A stretch of DNA of 64,000 nucleotides, taken from positions 186,001 through 250,000 of the forward strand of contig NZ_AAUW01000004.1 in assembly GCF_000168975.1 (NCBI RefSeq). Direction: 5' to 3'. Under the pieces are notes generated by a model. The model saw nothing but the letters and a program-made list of their open reading frames with translations, had not been told where the DNA came from and searched no databases. Source of the DNA: Roseibium aggregatum IAM 12614 (GTDB lineage: Bacteria; Pseudomonadota; Alphaproteobacteria; Rhizobiales; Stappiaceae). Below, one piece after another: positions 16,901-25,305 of this stretch (the first letter of the stretch is position 1; every line of letters starts with the position of its first letter). The translations under genes and the position numbers were made by a program.

Positions 16901-17687
16901 GATGCGATCGGAGAGTGCCAGGCTTCAGGCGGATGGTCTGGACAAGGCGGAAGCCGAACGCCGTGCCGGGTTCCGCGTCTTTGGCTCAAAACCTGGTGCC
17001 TATGGTGCAGGCCTGCAAGCGCTGATTGACGAGAGGCTTTGGGAAGAACGCGCGGATTTTGCCGAAGCCTTCCTGACCTGGGGAGGATACGCTTACGGAG
17101 GTGGTGCGGAAGGCACGGTCGCAAGGCATGATCTCGAAACCAGACTGAAGACCATCGACGCAGTGCTGCACAATCAGGACAACCGCGAACACGATCTTCT
17201 CGACAGCGACGACTATTACCAGTTCGAAGGTGGACTGGCGGCGACGGTCGAGGCGCTGAAAGGCGACGCGCCGACGGTCTATCACAACGACCATTCGCGC
17301 CCGGAACGTCCGGTGGTGCGCACCCTGTCGGAGGAAATCGGTCGGGTCGTGCGTGGACGGGCTGCAAATCCGAAGTGGATCGCAGGTGTCATGCGGCACG
17401 GCTACAAGGGCGCGTTCGAGATGGTTGCGACGCTCGACTATCTGTTTGCCTTTGCGGCAACGACGCGGGCCGTGGGTGATCACCATTTTGATCAGCTCTA
17501 TGATGCCTATCTGGACAATGAAACTGTTCTGGACTTCCTCAAGGACGCCAATCCGTCGGGACTTAATGAAATGCTGGACCGGTTTCTGGAAGCAATCGAA
17601 CGCGGCCTCTGGACGCCGCGGCGCAATTCGACCCATGCTGCACTCAGTGATTTGAAAACAAGACTTGAAGGGACGGACGCATCGTGA
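13929..17687 (+). CDS. cobN: Cobaltochelatase large subunit CobN
   Basis: CobN is the magnesium-chelatase-H-like subunit that, with the AAA+ partners CobS and CobT, inserts cobalt into hydrogenobyrinic acid a,c-diamide in the aerobic pathway. The product has 1252 residues, normal for the family. The chelatase core is clear: HLGKHGNLEWLPGKALAL, VPNIYPFIVNDPGEGAQAKRR, DHLTPPL, then GGDDIAQALALIGARPVW and GFFRDAFPHQMDLFD, and GYAYGGGAEG near the C-terminus. Its stop overlaps the GTG of cobO. CobS and CobT are not in the window. Confidence 0.95.
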   Translation: MHILASQTRRIDDGGDAVDLGQSPADILFLSAADTELGSFAAAQGRLGADRAELRLANLMALSHPYSVDLYAEQTVHGSRLIVLRILGGVEYWRYGLERLEEEVRANDIDLIVVPGDDKWDEDLTSRSTRSSAEVHRFWRYCVEGGAENYANALRYAAYLIGKGEEPAHPVPLPRAGIYLAGKAAPDIAQLKASWCDPARPVAAITFYRALVQGAQTAPLDALIDALDKAGVNALPIYVSSLKETESVAILESLFDAAPPDVVLNGTAFAVSKAGAAHQPTPLDRPGKPVLQVVFSSSSKVGWEESDQGLSIRDLAMHVVLPEIDGRILTRAVSFKEEGIFDEATQSTPVAFVPVPDRIRFTAELAAAWARLGRKPAEAKKSALILANYPNRDGRLANGVGLDTPASCVHLLKAMASAGYDTGSLPQTSADLMDVLTSGVTNALEGRSGKTGYQALSLADYEASFNRLPDAVRSAVVERWGAPSDDPHVTDGHFRLALHRFGNQVVGIQPARGYNIDPKETYHDPALVPPHHYFAFYIWLREHFAVDAVIHLGKHGNLEWLPGKALALAESCFPEAVLGPVPNIYPFIVNDPGEGAQAKRRTAAVIVDHLTPPLARAESHGVAEELETLLDEYYLASGVDPRRLKALTRDILDAAARHGLDKDIGITDAMDEETRLARLDAHLCDLKELQIRDGLHILGESPAGDLLTDLLVALARVPRGSKPGEQSLQRAIAADLNFEGFDPLDCDFAAPWSHGQPDILANVLETHWRSQGDAVERIEVLAREIVAGNRQVPESWHSTLAVLDDLNGVLRPAVTGSGDAETAAVLTSLAGGFVAPGPSGAPSRGRPDVLPTGRNFYSVDVRAVPTETAWRLGWQSASLVAERYFQEEGEWPKSLVLTCWGTANMRTGGDDIAQALALIGARPVWEQGSGRVTGFEILKLSELGRPRVDVTLRVSGFFRDAFPHQMDLFDSAARAVGALEEPDEANPIAARMRSESARLQADGLDKAEAERRAGFRVFGSKPGAYGAGLQALIDERLWEERADFAEAFLTWGGYAYGGGAEGTVARHDLETRLKTIDAVLHNQDNREHDLLDSDDYYQFEGGLAATVEALKGDAPTVYHNDHSRPERPVVRTLSEEIGRVVRGRAANPKWIAGVMRHGYKGAFEMVATLDYLFAFAATTRAVGDHHFDQLYDAYLDNETVLDFLKDANPSGLNEMLDRFLEAIERGLWTPRRNSTHAALSDLKTRLEGTDAS

Positions 17688-18322
17688 CAGCCGACAAGGA
17701 CAAGCCGGAACTGACCGAAGAAGAACTCAATGCCCGCCACGCCGAGAAGATGCGCAAGAAAAAGGCCGCACGCGACAAGATCATGGCGACCAAGACCATC
17801 GAAAAGGGCTTGCTGATCGTCCACACCGGCAAGGGCAAGGGCAAGTCGACAGCCGGTTTCGGAATGGTGTTCCGCTCGCTGGGGCACGGTCACAAGGTGG
17901 GCGTTATACAATTCGTGAAAGGGCGGATCGAGACCGGTGAGCGCATGGCACTGGAGCGGTTCTCCGACCTTGTCACGATCAAGCGGATGGGTGAGGGGTT
18001 TACGTGGGAAACCCAGGACCGTCAGCGGGATATCGATGCGGCGAACGAAGCCTGGCAAGCCGCCAAGGACATGATCACCTCCGGTGAATATCGCCTGATC
18101 CTGTGCGACGAGCTCAACATCGTCCTGCGTTACGATTATCTGGACATCGCCGAAGTGGTCGATTTCCTGAAGAACGAAAAACCGGAGGACGTGCATGTCG
18201 TCATCACCGGGCGCAATGCCAAGGACGAGTTGATCGATATCGCGGATCTCGTGACCGACATGACCCAGATTAAACATCCGTTCCGGTCTGGTGTGAAACC
18301 ACAGGAAGGCATCGAGTTTTAG
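17684..18322 (+). CDS. cobO: Cob(I)yrinic acid a,c-diamide adenosyltransferase (CobO/BtuR type)
   Basis: CobO attaches the 5'-deoxyadenosyl ligand of ATP to the reduced corrinoid. The 212-residue protein has the family P-loop HTGKGKGKSTAGFG (about 46-59), IQFVKGRIETGE, LILCDELN and the VVITGRNA segment. The start is GTG 17684, overlapping the cobN TGA, so translation is coupled. The N-terminal 30 residues are Lys/Glu-rich and charged, as in many alphaproteobacterial CobO proteins. Confidence 0.94.
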   Translation: MTADKDKPELTEEELNARHAEKMRKKKAARDKIMATKTIEKGLLIVHTGKGKGKSTAGFGMVFRSLGHGHKVGVIQFVKGRIETGERMALERFSDLVTIKRMGEGFTWETQDRQRDIDAANEAWQAAKDMITSGEYRLILCDELNIVLRYDYLDIAEVVDFLKNEKPEDVHVVITGRNAKDELIDIADLVTDMTQIKHPFRSGVKPQEGIEF

Positions 18323-18372
18323 GCCAGGGCTCTCGGATCATGAAACCCAGAGGCAATCAAAGGGGATCGAGG

Positions 18373-18672
18373 ATGAGCAAGCTATTCGATCATGGTCTTC
18401 GCACGGCCTCGCAGGCGCATGTGGAAACGGTTCGGAAATACGAACTTTACCGAACCGTTGTCGAATTCCTGGCTGCATTGACGTTTCTCGTCGGCAGCAT
18501 CTTCTTTTTGTACGATGGACTGATGTATGCGGGCACCTGGTTGTTCGTCATCGGATCCGTTCTCTTCGCCGTTCGGCCGACGGTCCGCTTGATGCTTGAA
18601 CTGCGGCTTGCCAACCTTCCGATACCCTCCGAGTTCCGGCCCTACGGCGCGCCTCCTTTCGTCAAAGACTGA
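18373..18672 (+). CDS. YrhK-like small membrane protein
   Basis: A 99-residue protein with two probable membrane helices (VVEFLAALTFLVGSIFFLYD and AGTWLFVIGSVLFAV). The pattern FFLYDGLMYAGTWLFVIGSVLFAVRPTVRL matches the YrhK domain, of unknown function. I choose ATG 18373 because AGGGG stands 7 bases before it; an ATG at 18340 would add 11 unconvincing residues. It sits between cobO and cobQ, ending 6 bases before cobQ, so it travels in the cobalamin operon. A link to cobalt or corrinoid handling is possible but unsupported. Confidence 0.75.
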   Translation: MSKLFDHGLRTASQAHVETVRKYELYRTVVEFLAALTFLVGSIFFLYDGLMYAGTWLFVIGSVLFAVRPTVRLMLELRLANLPIPSEFRPYGAPPFVKD

Positions 18673-18678
18673 CATTGC

Positions 18679-20169
18679 ATGGTTGAACAGACCTCTGCCG
18701 GCAGGGTGCCGGCAATCATGATCCAGGGTACGGGCTCGAATGTCGGCAAAAGTCTGATCGTCGCCGGTCTGTGCCGTCTGTTCGCCAACCTTGGCCTCAC
18801 GGTTCGCCCTTTCAAGCCGCAAAATATGTCCAACAATGCTGCCGTGACAGCCGACGGCGGTGAGATCGGCAGGGCTCAGGCGCTGCAAGCCATGGGCTGC
18901 CGGGTTCCCTTGAGCGTTCACATGAACCCGGTTTTGTTGAAGCCCGAGACAGACACAGGTGCCCAGGTAATCGTTCAGGGCAAGCGCCATGGCACAATGC
19001 GGGCGCGCGAATATGGAAAGCAGAAAGCTGTATTATTACCGAAGGTTCTGGAGAGTTATTCGATAAACGCTTCAGGCGCAGATCTGGTGATCGTCGAAGG
19101 GGCGGGCAGCCCTGCGGAAATCAATCTCCGGTCCGGGGACATCGCCAACATGGGGTTTGCCGAAGCGGCGGACCTGCCGGTGATCCTGTGCGCGGACATC
19201 GATCGCGGCGGCGTTATCGCCTCGGTTGTCGGAACCTGCGCAGTTCTGGAAGGTGGTGAACGTCAGCGTATCAAGGGCTTTTTCATCAACCGGTTCCGGG
19301 GTGACCCAAGCCTGTTCGATAAAGGCTTGCGGGAAATCGAAAGACGCACCGGATGGCCAGGCCTCGGCGTTGTGCCGTGGTTTGCCGATGCTGCGAAACT
19401 GCCGGCGGAGGATGCACTTGGGCTGGCGGATGGATTTGGCGATGGCGGTCTGAAGATCGTCGTTCCCGTGATCTCGCGGATAGCCAATTTCGATGATCTG
19501 GATCCACTCCGGCTTGAACCGGGCGTGACGCTTGAGCTTGTTCAACCCGGCACTCCATTGCCGGGAAATGCCGACGTTGTGCTTTTGCCCGGGTCGAAGT
19601 CCACGGTTGGCGATCTTGCCTTCTTTCGCAAGCAAGGATGGGACATAGATCTCAAGGCTCACCACCGGCGTGGCGGGCACATTCTGGGCGTTTGTGGCGG
19701 CTACCAGATGCTGGGCAAGACCATTTCCGACCCGGAGGGTATCGAGGGATCTCCGGGAACGGTGGAAGGTCTCGGGTATCTCGATGTCGAGACCATCCTG
19801 ACGGCGGAAAAATCGACCGTTGCCGCACGCGGTACCCATGTCGTCAGCGGTGCCCCTGTCTCCGGATACGAGATTCACGTTGGCCGCACGTCCGGGCCAG
19901 ACTGTGCCAATCCCATGATGCGCCTCGATGAAGGTCGAGCCGATGGTGCGGTCTCTGCTGATGGCCGTGTGTACGGAACCTATATTCACGGCCTGTTCAC
20001 CGACGATGCCTTCCGGGCGGCTTACCTGAATGCCTTCGGTGTCCGGTCCGACCTCAGCTACGATCAGGACATCGACCGGATTCTGGACGATCTTGCACGA
20101 CATCTGGACCAGGTCCTCGATGTGGAGGTCATCCTGAAGATTGCACGCGGGGCAGGTGACAACGCCTGA
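18679..20169 (+). CDS. cobQ: Cobyric acid synthase
   Basis: CobQ uses ATP and glutamine to amidate four side chains of adenosylcobyrinic acid a,c-diamide. The 496-residue product has the DTB-synthetase-like N-terminal domain ([36 protein letters not shown]) and a class-I-like amidotransferase domain with nucleophile Cys339 in GVCGGYQ and His437 in YIHGLF. It starts 6 bases after the YrhK-like gene. Its stop is one base away from that of the convergent cobD gene, with no terminator between, so the two transcripts overlap. Confidence 0.95.
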   Translation: MVEQTSAGRVPAIMIQGTGSNVGKSLIVAGLCRLFANLGLTVRPFKPQNMSNNAAVTADGGEIGRAQALQAMGCRVPLSVHMNPVLLKPETDTGAQVIVQGKRHGTMRAREYGKQKAVLLPKVLESYSINASGADLVIVEGAGSPAEINLRSGDIANMGFAEAADLPVILCADIDRGGVIASVVGTCAVLEGGERQRIKGFFINRFRGDPSLFDKGLREIERRTGWPGLGVVPWFADAAKLPAEDALGLADGFGDGGLKIVVPVISRIANFDDLDPLRLEPGVTLELVQPGTPLPGNADVVLLPGSKSTVGDLAFFRKQGWDIDLKAHHRRGGHILGVCGGYQMLGKTISDPEGIEGSPGTVEGLGYLDVETILTAEKSTVAARGTHVVSGAPVSGYEIHVGRTSGPDCANPMMRLDEGRADGAVSADGRVYGTYIHGLFTDDAFRAAYLNAFGVRSDLSYDQDIDRILDDLARHLDQVLDVEVILKIARGAGDNA

Positions 20170-20170
20170 C

Positions 20171-21148
20171 CTAGAAGGCCAGCAACAGCGCCAGACATGC
20201 GATCAGCAATGCCTCAAGCGCGAGGCAGCCGATCAGGATCCTCAAGGCACGCGTGATATCTTCCGCCCTTGCATCCTTGCGGCCGCCCGCATTCAGATAC
20301 CTGTCATTGACGGTGTACCCCGGGTAGATTCGCGGTCCTGCAAGGGCGAGGTTCAAAGCGCCAGCCATGGCGGCTTCCGGCCAGCCGGCGTTTGGCGAAC
20401 GGTGCTTGCGGGCATCGTCCAGAATACAGGCGATACTCTTGCGCACCGAACCCCGGGACAAGGGGGCGCACAGGGCGATAAACAGCCCCGCCAGACGAGA
20501 CGCGGGCAGGTTGATGAGATCGTCGAACCGGGCAGCCGCCCAGCCGAAGTCGGCATAAACCTCGTTCTTGTGGCCTATCATGCTGTCAGCCGTGTTCACC
20601 GCCTTGTAGGCGATCAAACCGGGAAGGCCGAGCACCGCGAACCAGAAGACGGGTGCCACGATGCCATCAGAATAATTCTCTGCGCAGGATTCTATGGCTG
20701 CCCGCGAGACGCCGGCTTCGTCCAGCCGGTTAGGGTCGCGGCCGACGATCATGGAAACCGCCTTCCGGCCGCCCTCCAGACCGTCCTTCAACAATCCATC
20801 CCTGACAGCGGCAACATGACGGTAAAGACTGTTCTGCGCGATGAAAACCGCAGCCACGACAGCCTCCAACACCCTTCCATAAGGCAGCCAGTTGGCAATC
20901 GTCTCGATAAGGACACCGGCAAGCCCGCCGCCGGCGAGCAGAACCAGCAACGTCAGCACGCCGCCCAGCTTGCGCGTCCCTGGGGCGTATTCCGTCTTGT
21001 TGAAATGACGGTCGAACAGGCCGATCAGTTTGCCGATCCACACGACCGGATGCGGCAGGCGTTGCCACATCCAGTCAGGATCGCCGATCAGGGCGTCCAG
21101 CAACAGCGCGGCGAGAAGCAGCCAGAGAGCGTGGTCGTAGAGCAGCAT
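20171..21148 (-). CDS. cobD: Adenosylcobinamide-phosphate synthase (CobD/CbiB)
   Basis: An integral membrane protein of 325 residues that joins cobyric acid to aminopropanol (or its phosphate). Family segments are visible: LLDALIGDPDWMWQRLPHPVVWIGKLI near the N-terminus, then AVVAAVFIAQNSLYRHV, RDPNRLDEAGVSRAAIESCAENYSDGIVAPVFW and NTADSMIGHKN. Several hydrophobic helices are present, including one at the C-terminus. It starts 9 bases after the cobC stop on the minus strand and is convergent with cobQ. Confidence 0.94.
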   Translation of the reverse strand: MLLYDHALWLLLAALLLDALIGDPDWMWQRLPHPVVWIGKLIGLFDRHFNKTEYAPGTRKLGGVLTLLVLLAGGGLAGVLIETIANWLPYGRVLEAVVAAVFIAQNSLYRHVAAVRDGLLKDGLEGGRKAVSMIVGRDPNRLDEAGVSRAAIESCAENYSDGIVAPVFWFAVLGLPGLIAYKAVNTADSMIGHKNEVYADFGWAAARFDDLINLPASRLAGLFIALCAPLSRGSVRKSIACILDDARKHRSPNAGWPEAAMAGALNLALAGPRIYPGYTVNDRYLNAGGRKDARAEDITRALRILIGCLALEALLIACLALLLAF

Positions 21149-21157
21149 TCCAGTTCG

Positions 21158-22159
21158 TCAGACCTCTTTTAGCGCTTCGGCAAGAGCGTCGGTCAGACGT
21201 TTCAGGTTTTCCGGGCCACCGGGAAGGCCAAAGCGGATCCAGGTTGGGGCGTAGTCGAATATCCGCGTCCAGATCTGTCTGCGGGCGAGGGCCTCATGCA
21301 GCGCCTTCGGATTGCGCAGACCGGCGAGCGCGTAAAGAGGTGTGCCACCGAAAACGCTTAGGCCGGCTTGCGAAAGTGCGACCGTCAGATCCGCCATATC
21401 CTCGATCAACTGCCGGGTGATCCGGTCCTGCCAGGCACTGTCCCGCAATGCTCTGGCTCCAATTTCCAGAGCTGGTCCGCCGAGGCACCAGCTGTTCAGC
21501 AAAGCGGACATGCTGGAGATGGCGGTTCTTTCGCCGGCGAGAAAGCCGATCCGCAAACCGGCGAGACCGAAGAATTTGCCGAAGGACCGCAACACCACAA
21601 CGTTTTCGGAACCAATGTGTGGCAGAAGGCTGGCTCCCGGAACAACATCGGCAAAGGCTTCGTCAACCACCAGATAGCCACCGCGTTCACTCAGTGTCTT
21701 AGCGATGTCGATCAGGCTTTTGACGTCTATCAGGCGTCCGTCCGGATTGTTCGGGTTGACGAGAACAACGATCTTCGCATCGGCCGGCAGGGAGTAGACG
21801 CTGGACACTTCAATCGGTGCGCGGCCTTCACGGGCCCAGGCATCCTTGTGGCTGGTATAGGTGGGCGTGGCCACGACCACCGGCCCGTCCGGAAGGGTCG
21901 TTGGCAGCAGTGACAGGAGGATCTGCGTTCCCGGCGCTGCGATGACACCAAGATGGTCTGGAATACGGTAGGCGTGCCGGGCCGCCGCAATCAGATGCTC
22001 TTCAGCGCCGCGCGCGGGCAGGGTGGTCCAGGCCGAAGACGGCAGCGCATCCGGCAGGGGATAGCTGTAGGGATTGATCCCGGTCGACAAATCCAGCCAG
22101 TCGTCACGTGTTCCGCCAAAGCGCTCAATCGCAAGGGTCAAATCCCCGCCGTGTTCCAT
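21158..22159 (-). CDS. cobC: L-threonine-O-3-phosphate decarboxylase (CobC type)
   Basis: A class I/II PLP aminotransferase-fold enzyme making aminopropanol phosphate for B12. The protein has MEHGGDLTLAIERFGG at the N-terminus, WLDLSTGINPY, LVNPNNPDGR, VVDEAFAD, and the PLP-lysine region VLRSFGKFFGLAGLRIGF. I start at ATG 22159, where AGAGG lies 9 bases upstream and homology begins; an ATG at 22213 would add 18 residues without a ribosome site. It is cotranscribed with cobD. Bacterial names differ: this is CobC in Pseudomonas and CobD in Salmonella. No second B12 box is seen before it. Confidence 0.9.
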   Translation of the reverse strand: MEHGGDLTLAIERFGGTRDDWLDLSTGINPYSYPLPDALPSSAWTTLPARGAEEHLIAAARHAYRIPDHLGVIAAPGTQILLSLLPTTLPDGPVVVATPTYTSHKDAWAREGRAPIEVSSVYSLPADAKIVVLVNPNNPDGRLIDVKSLIDIAKTLSERGGYLVVDEAFADVVPGASLLPHIGSENVVVLRSFGKFFGLAGLRIGFLAGERTAISSMSALLNSWCLGGPALEIGARALRDSAWQDRITRQLIEDMADLTVALSQAGLSVFGGTPLYALAGLRNPKALHEALARRQIWTRIFDYAPTWIRFGLPGGPENLKRLTDALAEALKEV

Positions 22160-22485
22160 CGAATATGCCTCTTGCAGTTGGCAGGTCGTCCGATCCGCCC
22201 GTTGTTCAGTCATCTAGCCGGTTGGAAGATCAAAAGTACAGACGGTTCGCGACATGGGCTGCCGCAGGACCGTCCTCGAATTCGGTTCGGAAAGGACGTG
22301 TCGTTGTTAAGCGTAAGGTGCTCGCTCTTTCAAGCATTTATAGGAAAGCCAGTCAGGCTGATTCCCAATTGAGTGCAAGGGAGGCGAGTGCGGCGCAAGA
22401 CAAAGCAACCATGGGCGCATTGACAGGTCCGTAGATTAGTAGAAAAAAGAACAAAAGAAGAACAATGTGCACGTGAGGACACCCC

Positions 22486-22719
22486 ATGCCGAAAAGCGAC
22501 CGTCATTCACCGCTACAGGACGCCGAACGCGAGGCTCTGCTGGTTCAGCTTGCGCTTGCCCGGCAGGCGCTGATCAAGGCACAGCGTGGTATGCGCCCCC
22601 GATCGGGCCTGTCGCGCTCCGCGGCGGCGGTGATCGAGGAAATTGACGAGTTCGCGTTTGTGCTGACCGGGTCATCGGAATTTTTTCACACAGGCACCCA
22701 TGGCACGCCGCCACGGTAA
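22486..22719 (+). CDS. Small hypothetical protein
   Basis: A 77-residue product without a recognised domain. It is charged, with an N-terminal amphipathic helix rich in Ala, Leu, Glu and Arg (AEREALLVQLALARQALIKAQ) and no signal peptide. GTGAGGAC lies 7 bases before the ATG, a reasonable ribosome site. The flanking genes both point away from or towards it without overlap, and no long frame opposes it. It may be a genuine short gene of the lineage; I cannot assign a function. Confidence 0.5.
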   Translation: MPKSDRHSPLQDAEREALLVQLALARQALIKAQRGMRPRSGLSRSAAAVIEEIDEFAFVLTGSSEFFHTGTHGTPPR

Positions 22720-22763
22720 TCCGGTTGACCCCGCTTAATGACCAGCCGACAAGTCCGCACCTG

Positions 22764-23894
22764 TCAAAGCCCTTGTTGGGTCTCCGCCATCAGTTGGTCG
22801 ACAACCCTTTCGAGCGTGTCCTGCGGTATCTGCCCGTCTTCGGGAATGTCTCCAACCAGTTTGAGCTGGCGTTCGGCGGATGTTCCTCTGGTTGCGATCT
22901 CTCGAAGATGCTCCACATCGGCCTCGCAGCCGAAATGAACGGCGTCGGGTTGGATGAGTTCGATCAGCTCCCCGATCATCTCCGGGAAAGCTGCTGTTTC
23001 GTTCAGGCCGAAATCGATCAACCTGGCAGTGCTTCCATGCCTTTGTGCCTGCCAACGGTTTTCTGCCAGCAGAAATCGCGAATACTGCCGCCAACCCTGA
23101 TTGACGCGGCGCAGCCTGTAGAGCATGCGGCATAGGCATCTGAAGGTTGCTGCGATCGCAATTGCGTCGTCCAGCAGCGGGCAGACATCGGTGATGCGCA
23201 TTTCCAGCGTTGGAAACCGGTCGGAAGGGCGCAGGTCCCACCAGATTTTGGTGGCATCCTCAATGGCGCCTGCACGAACGAGAATATCGACCGTGTGCAG
23301 GTAATCGAAATAGCTGTTGAAACGGGGCGGCAGACCTGTTCGCGGCATCTCGTTGAAAACCGACAGACGGTAGGACTTCAGGCCGGTGTTCCGGCCGCGC
23401 CAAAAGGGCGACGATGTACTGAGCGCAAGCAGGTGCGGCAGAAAGTAGGCGAGCTGGTTAAACAGCTCGATACGCAATTCCTCATCTTCGATGCCGATAT
23501 GCACATGCATGCCGCAGATCACCATGCGCTTTACCACAACTTGCATGGATCTGGCGATTTCGTTGTAGCGTTCCTTGTCCGTGCGCGGTTGATCCGTCCA
23601 TTCCGCGAACGGGTGGGTTGAGGAAGCGATTGGTGCCAGGTTGAACGCTGCTGCTTCGCGCGCAATCGTCTTGCGGAGAAGCCCGAGTTCTGATCGGACC
23701 TCCTGGAGACTGGAGCAGACCGGAGTGCCGACCTCTATCTGGCATTTCAGAAATTCAGGACTTACCCGTCCTTCAAGGGCACTTTCGCAAGCCTTAAACA
23801 GCTCCGGCGGCGGCGAACTTGCCAGCTTGCGGGTAGATTTGTCCACGAGGAGATATTCTTCCTCGACCCCGATGGTGAAACTCGGTTCCTTCAT
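22764..23894 (-). CDS. Carboxylate-amine ligase, YbdK/GCS2 type
   Basis: The protein belongs to the glutamate-cysteine ligase type 2 fold. FTIGVEEEYLLVD opens the domain, CQIEVGTPVC and SSTHPFAEW follow, then GMHVHIGI with the metal-binding His residues, and later WWDLRPSDRFPTLEMRITDVCP. Relatives have weak gamma-glutamyl ligase activity and an unknown physiological role. I use ATG 23894 (376 residues), because homology begins there and GGAAG precedes it; the frame stays open to 23969. It stands alone on the minus strand, between the small ORF and tRNA-Cys. Confidence 0.87.
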   Translation of the reverse strand: MKEPSFTIGVEEEYLLVDKSTRKLASSPPPELFKACESALEGRVSPEFLKCQIEVGTPVCSSLQEVRSELGLLRKTIAREAAAFNLAPIASSTHPFAEWTDQPRTDKERYNEIARSMQVVVKRMVICGMHVHIGIEDEELRIELFNQLAYFLPHLLALSTSSPFWRGRNTGLKSYRLSVFNEMPRTGLPPRFNSYFDYLHTVDILVRAGAIEDATKIWWDLRPSDRFPTLEMRITDVCPLLDDAIAIAATFRCLCRMLYRLRRVNQGWRQYSRFLLAENRWQAQRHGSTARLIDFGLNETAAFPEMIGELIELIQPDAVHFGCEADVEHLREIATRGTSAERQLKLVGDIPEDGQIPQDTLERVVDQLMAETQQGL

Positions 23895-24108
23895 GAAGAG
23901 AGCTTCCGGGAAACTGCGGCGTCCGGTCAAGCCTGAAAGAAGGTGAATAGAACACTTTGGAATGGCCAACCGCTGCGGTTTGTCAGCTTTGTTGGCCTTT
24001 TGCAGAGTTTAGGGAAAAGGCGACTACGATGCAGCGGGTCAGCAAAAATCATTAGGATCGCCCAGAGCGGCAATACGTGAGAAAAGGATCTAAACTGAAT
24101 AGAGGAAG

Positions 24109-24182
24109 TGGAGGCCCCGACCGGAATCGAACCGGTGTACACGGATTTGCAATCCGCTGCGTCACCACTCCGCCACAGGGCC
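24109..24182 (-). tRNA. tRNA-Cys (GCA)
   Basis: The minus strand forms a 74-base cloverleaf: acceptor GGCCCTG paired with CGGGGCC (one G-U), anticodon loop within GGATTGCAAATCC (anticodon GCA), T-loop TTCGATT, discriminator U and an encoded CCA at 24111-24109. Confidence 0.97.
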
Positions 24183-24202
24183 CCTAGGTGGTGTGCCGCG
24201 CC

Positions 24203-24230
24203 TTATCAAACAGTTGCGCGATTTGGTCAA
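24203..24230 (-). promoter_or_regulatory. Likely promoter of tRNA-Cys
   Basis: TTGACC (24230-24225) and TGATAA (24208-24203), 16 bases apart on the minus strand, lie about 21 bases before the mature tRNA 5' end. Confidence 0.6.
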
Positions 24231-24432
24231 GCCCTGAATTCAACGCCGTGCACATTTCCACCGTTGCCGGAGAGCGATTTGAAGAAACCCCTTTGTCGCA
24301 GCCTATTTTTCGCAGAAACCTGATGCGATCGCGGGATCTGCTTGCGCGGATACTTGTCAGGCAGCCTTTGCATCGCTAATGAACGTTTCTCAAGAGGCGC
24401 CGGTAATCCGGCATGTCAAAGTGAGGGCCGAT

Positions 24433-25095
24433 ATGACGGACTTTAATCAGTCCCGCCGCAAGATGGTGGATAACCAGCTGCGCACCAACGATGTGACCGA
24501 TCACCGGATCCTGGACGCGATGGAACTGGTGCCGCGCGAGCGCTTCGTCCCGGCGTCCAAACGGGCCGTTGCCTATATCGATGAGGATCTTCCGATCGGC
24601 GCGTCCGATACTGGCCGCATGCTCATGAAACCGCATATTTTCGGAAAGCTGGTTCAACTGGCCGATATCCGGGAAGGCGATGTCGTTCTGGTGGTCGGCG
24701 CGGGAACCGGCTACAGCGCTGCCGTGGTCTCCAAGCTTGCAGCTTCGGTCGTCGCTCTGGAGGAAAATCCGGATCTCGCCAAAACCGCAACCGAGGTTCT
24801 GGTGGATCTCGGCATTGAAAATGCGGTGGTCGTGGAAGGTGCGCTGGCTGCGGGCTATTCGTCCGAAGGCCCTTATGATGTCATTCTGGTGGATGGTGCT
24901 GTCGAAGTGTTGCCGCAGACCCTGACCGATCAGTTGAAGCCAACCGGCCGTCTGGCGGTGATCGAAGGACGCGGCGGTTCTGGCGTTGCCAAGCTTTACC
25001 AGAAATCGGGCACTGCGGTCAGCAGCCGATTCGGCTTTAATGCGTCCGTGAGCGTTCTGCCGGGCTTCGCCAAAGCAGAAGAGTTCGTCTTCTAA
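24433..25095 (+). CDS. pcm: Protein-L-isoaspartate O-methyltransferase family protein
   Basis: The 220-residue protein has the SAM-binding fold of Pcm: MVDNQLRTNDVTD and RERFVP at the N-terminus, motif I VLVVGAGTGYSAA, VVALEENPDLA, and DVILVDGAVEVLPQTLTDQLKPTGRLAV. Family members methylate L-isoaspartyl residues in aged proteins. The alphaproteobacterial group is divergent in the substrate loop, so activity is not certain. I chose ATG 24433 because GTGAGGG lies just upstream; an ATG at 24379 would add 18 residues. A strong terminator follows. The neighbour tolC has its own leader, and this pcm-like/tolC order is common in the group (family knowledge). Confidence 0.85.
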   Translation: MTDFNQSRRKMVDNQLRTNDVTDHRILDAMELVPRERFVPASKRAVAYIDEDLPIGASDTGRMLMKPHIFGKLVQLADIREGDVVLVVGAGTGYSAAVVSKLAASVVALEENPDLAKTATEVLVDLGIENAVVVEGALAAGYSSEGPYDVILVDGAVEVLPQTLTDQLKPTGRLAVIEGRGGSGVAKLYQKSGTAVSSRFGFNASVSVLPGFAKAEEFVF

Positions 25096-25120
25096 AGGGG
25101 CGAGGTCGCTACAGATAGTT

Positions 25121-25148
25121 GGAAACCCGCTGGGGTCTGGCGGGTTTT
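25121..25148 (+). terminator. Rho-independent terminator after pcm
   Basis: AAACCCGC (25123-25130) and GCGGGTTTT (25140-25148) form an 8-bp stem with a 9-base loop ending in a T run. Confidence 0.8.
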
Positions 25149-25305
25149 GCTTTGGAAATCCGATTTGGACTTCATTTAGAGAAAACTTGTTGCCATTAAG
25201 CCGCACTCGCGGAAATTCGCAATTATCGGCTCTCAAACGGTTGAAGAATAACACCCGTCAGTTTACTCAACAGGATCAAGAAGGTTGACCCGGAAGGAGT
25301 GTGGG

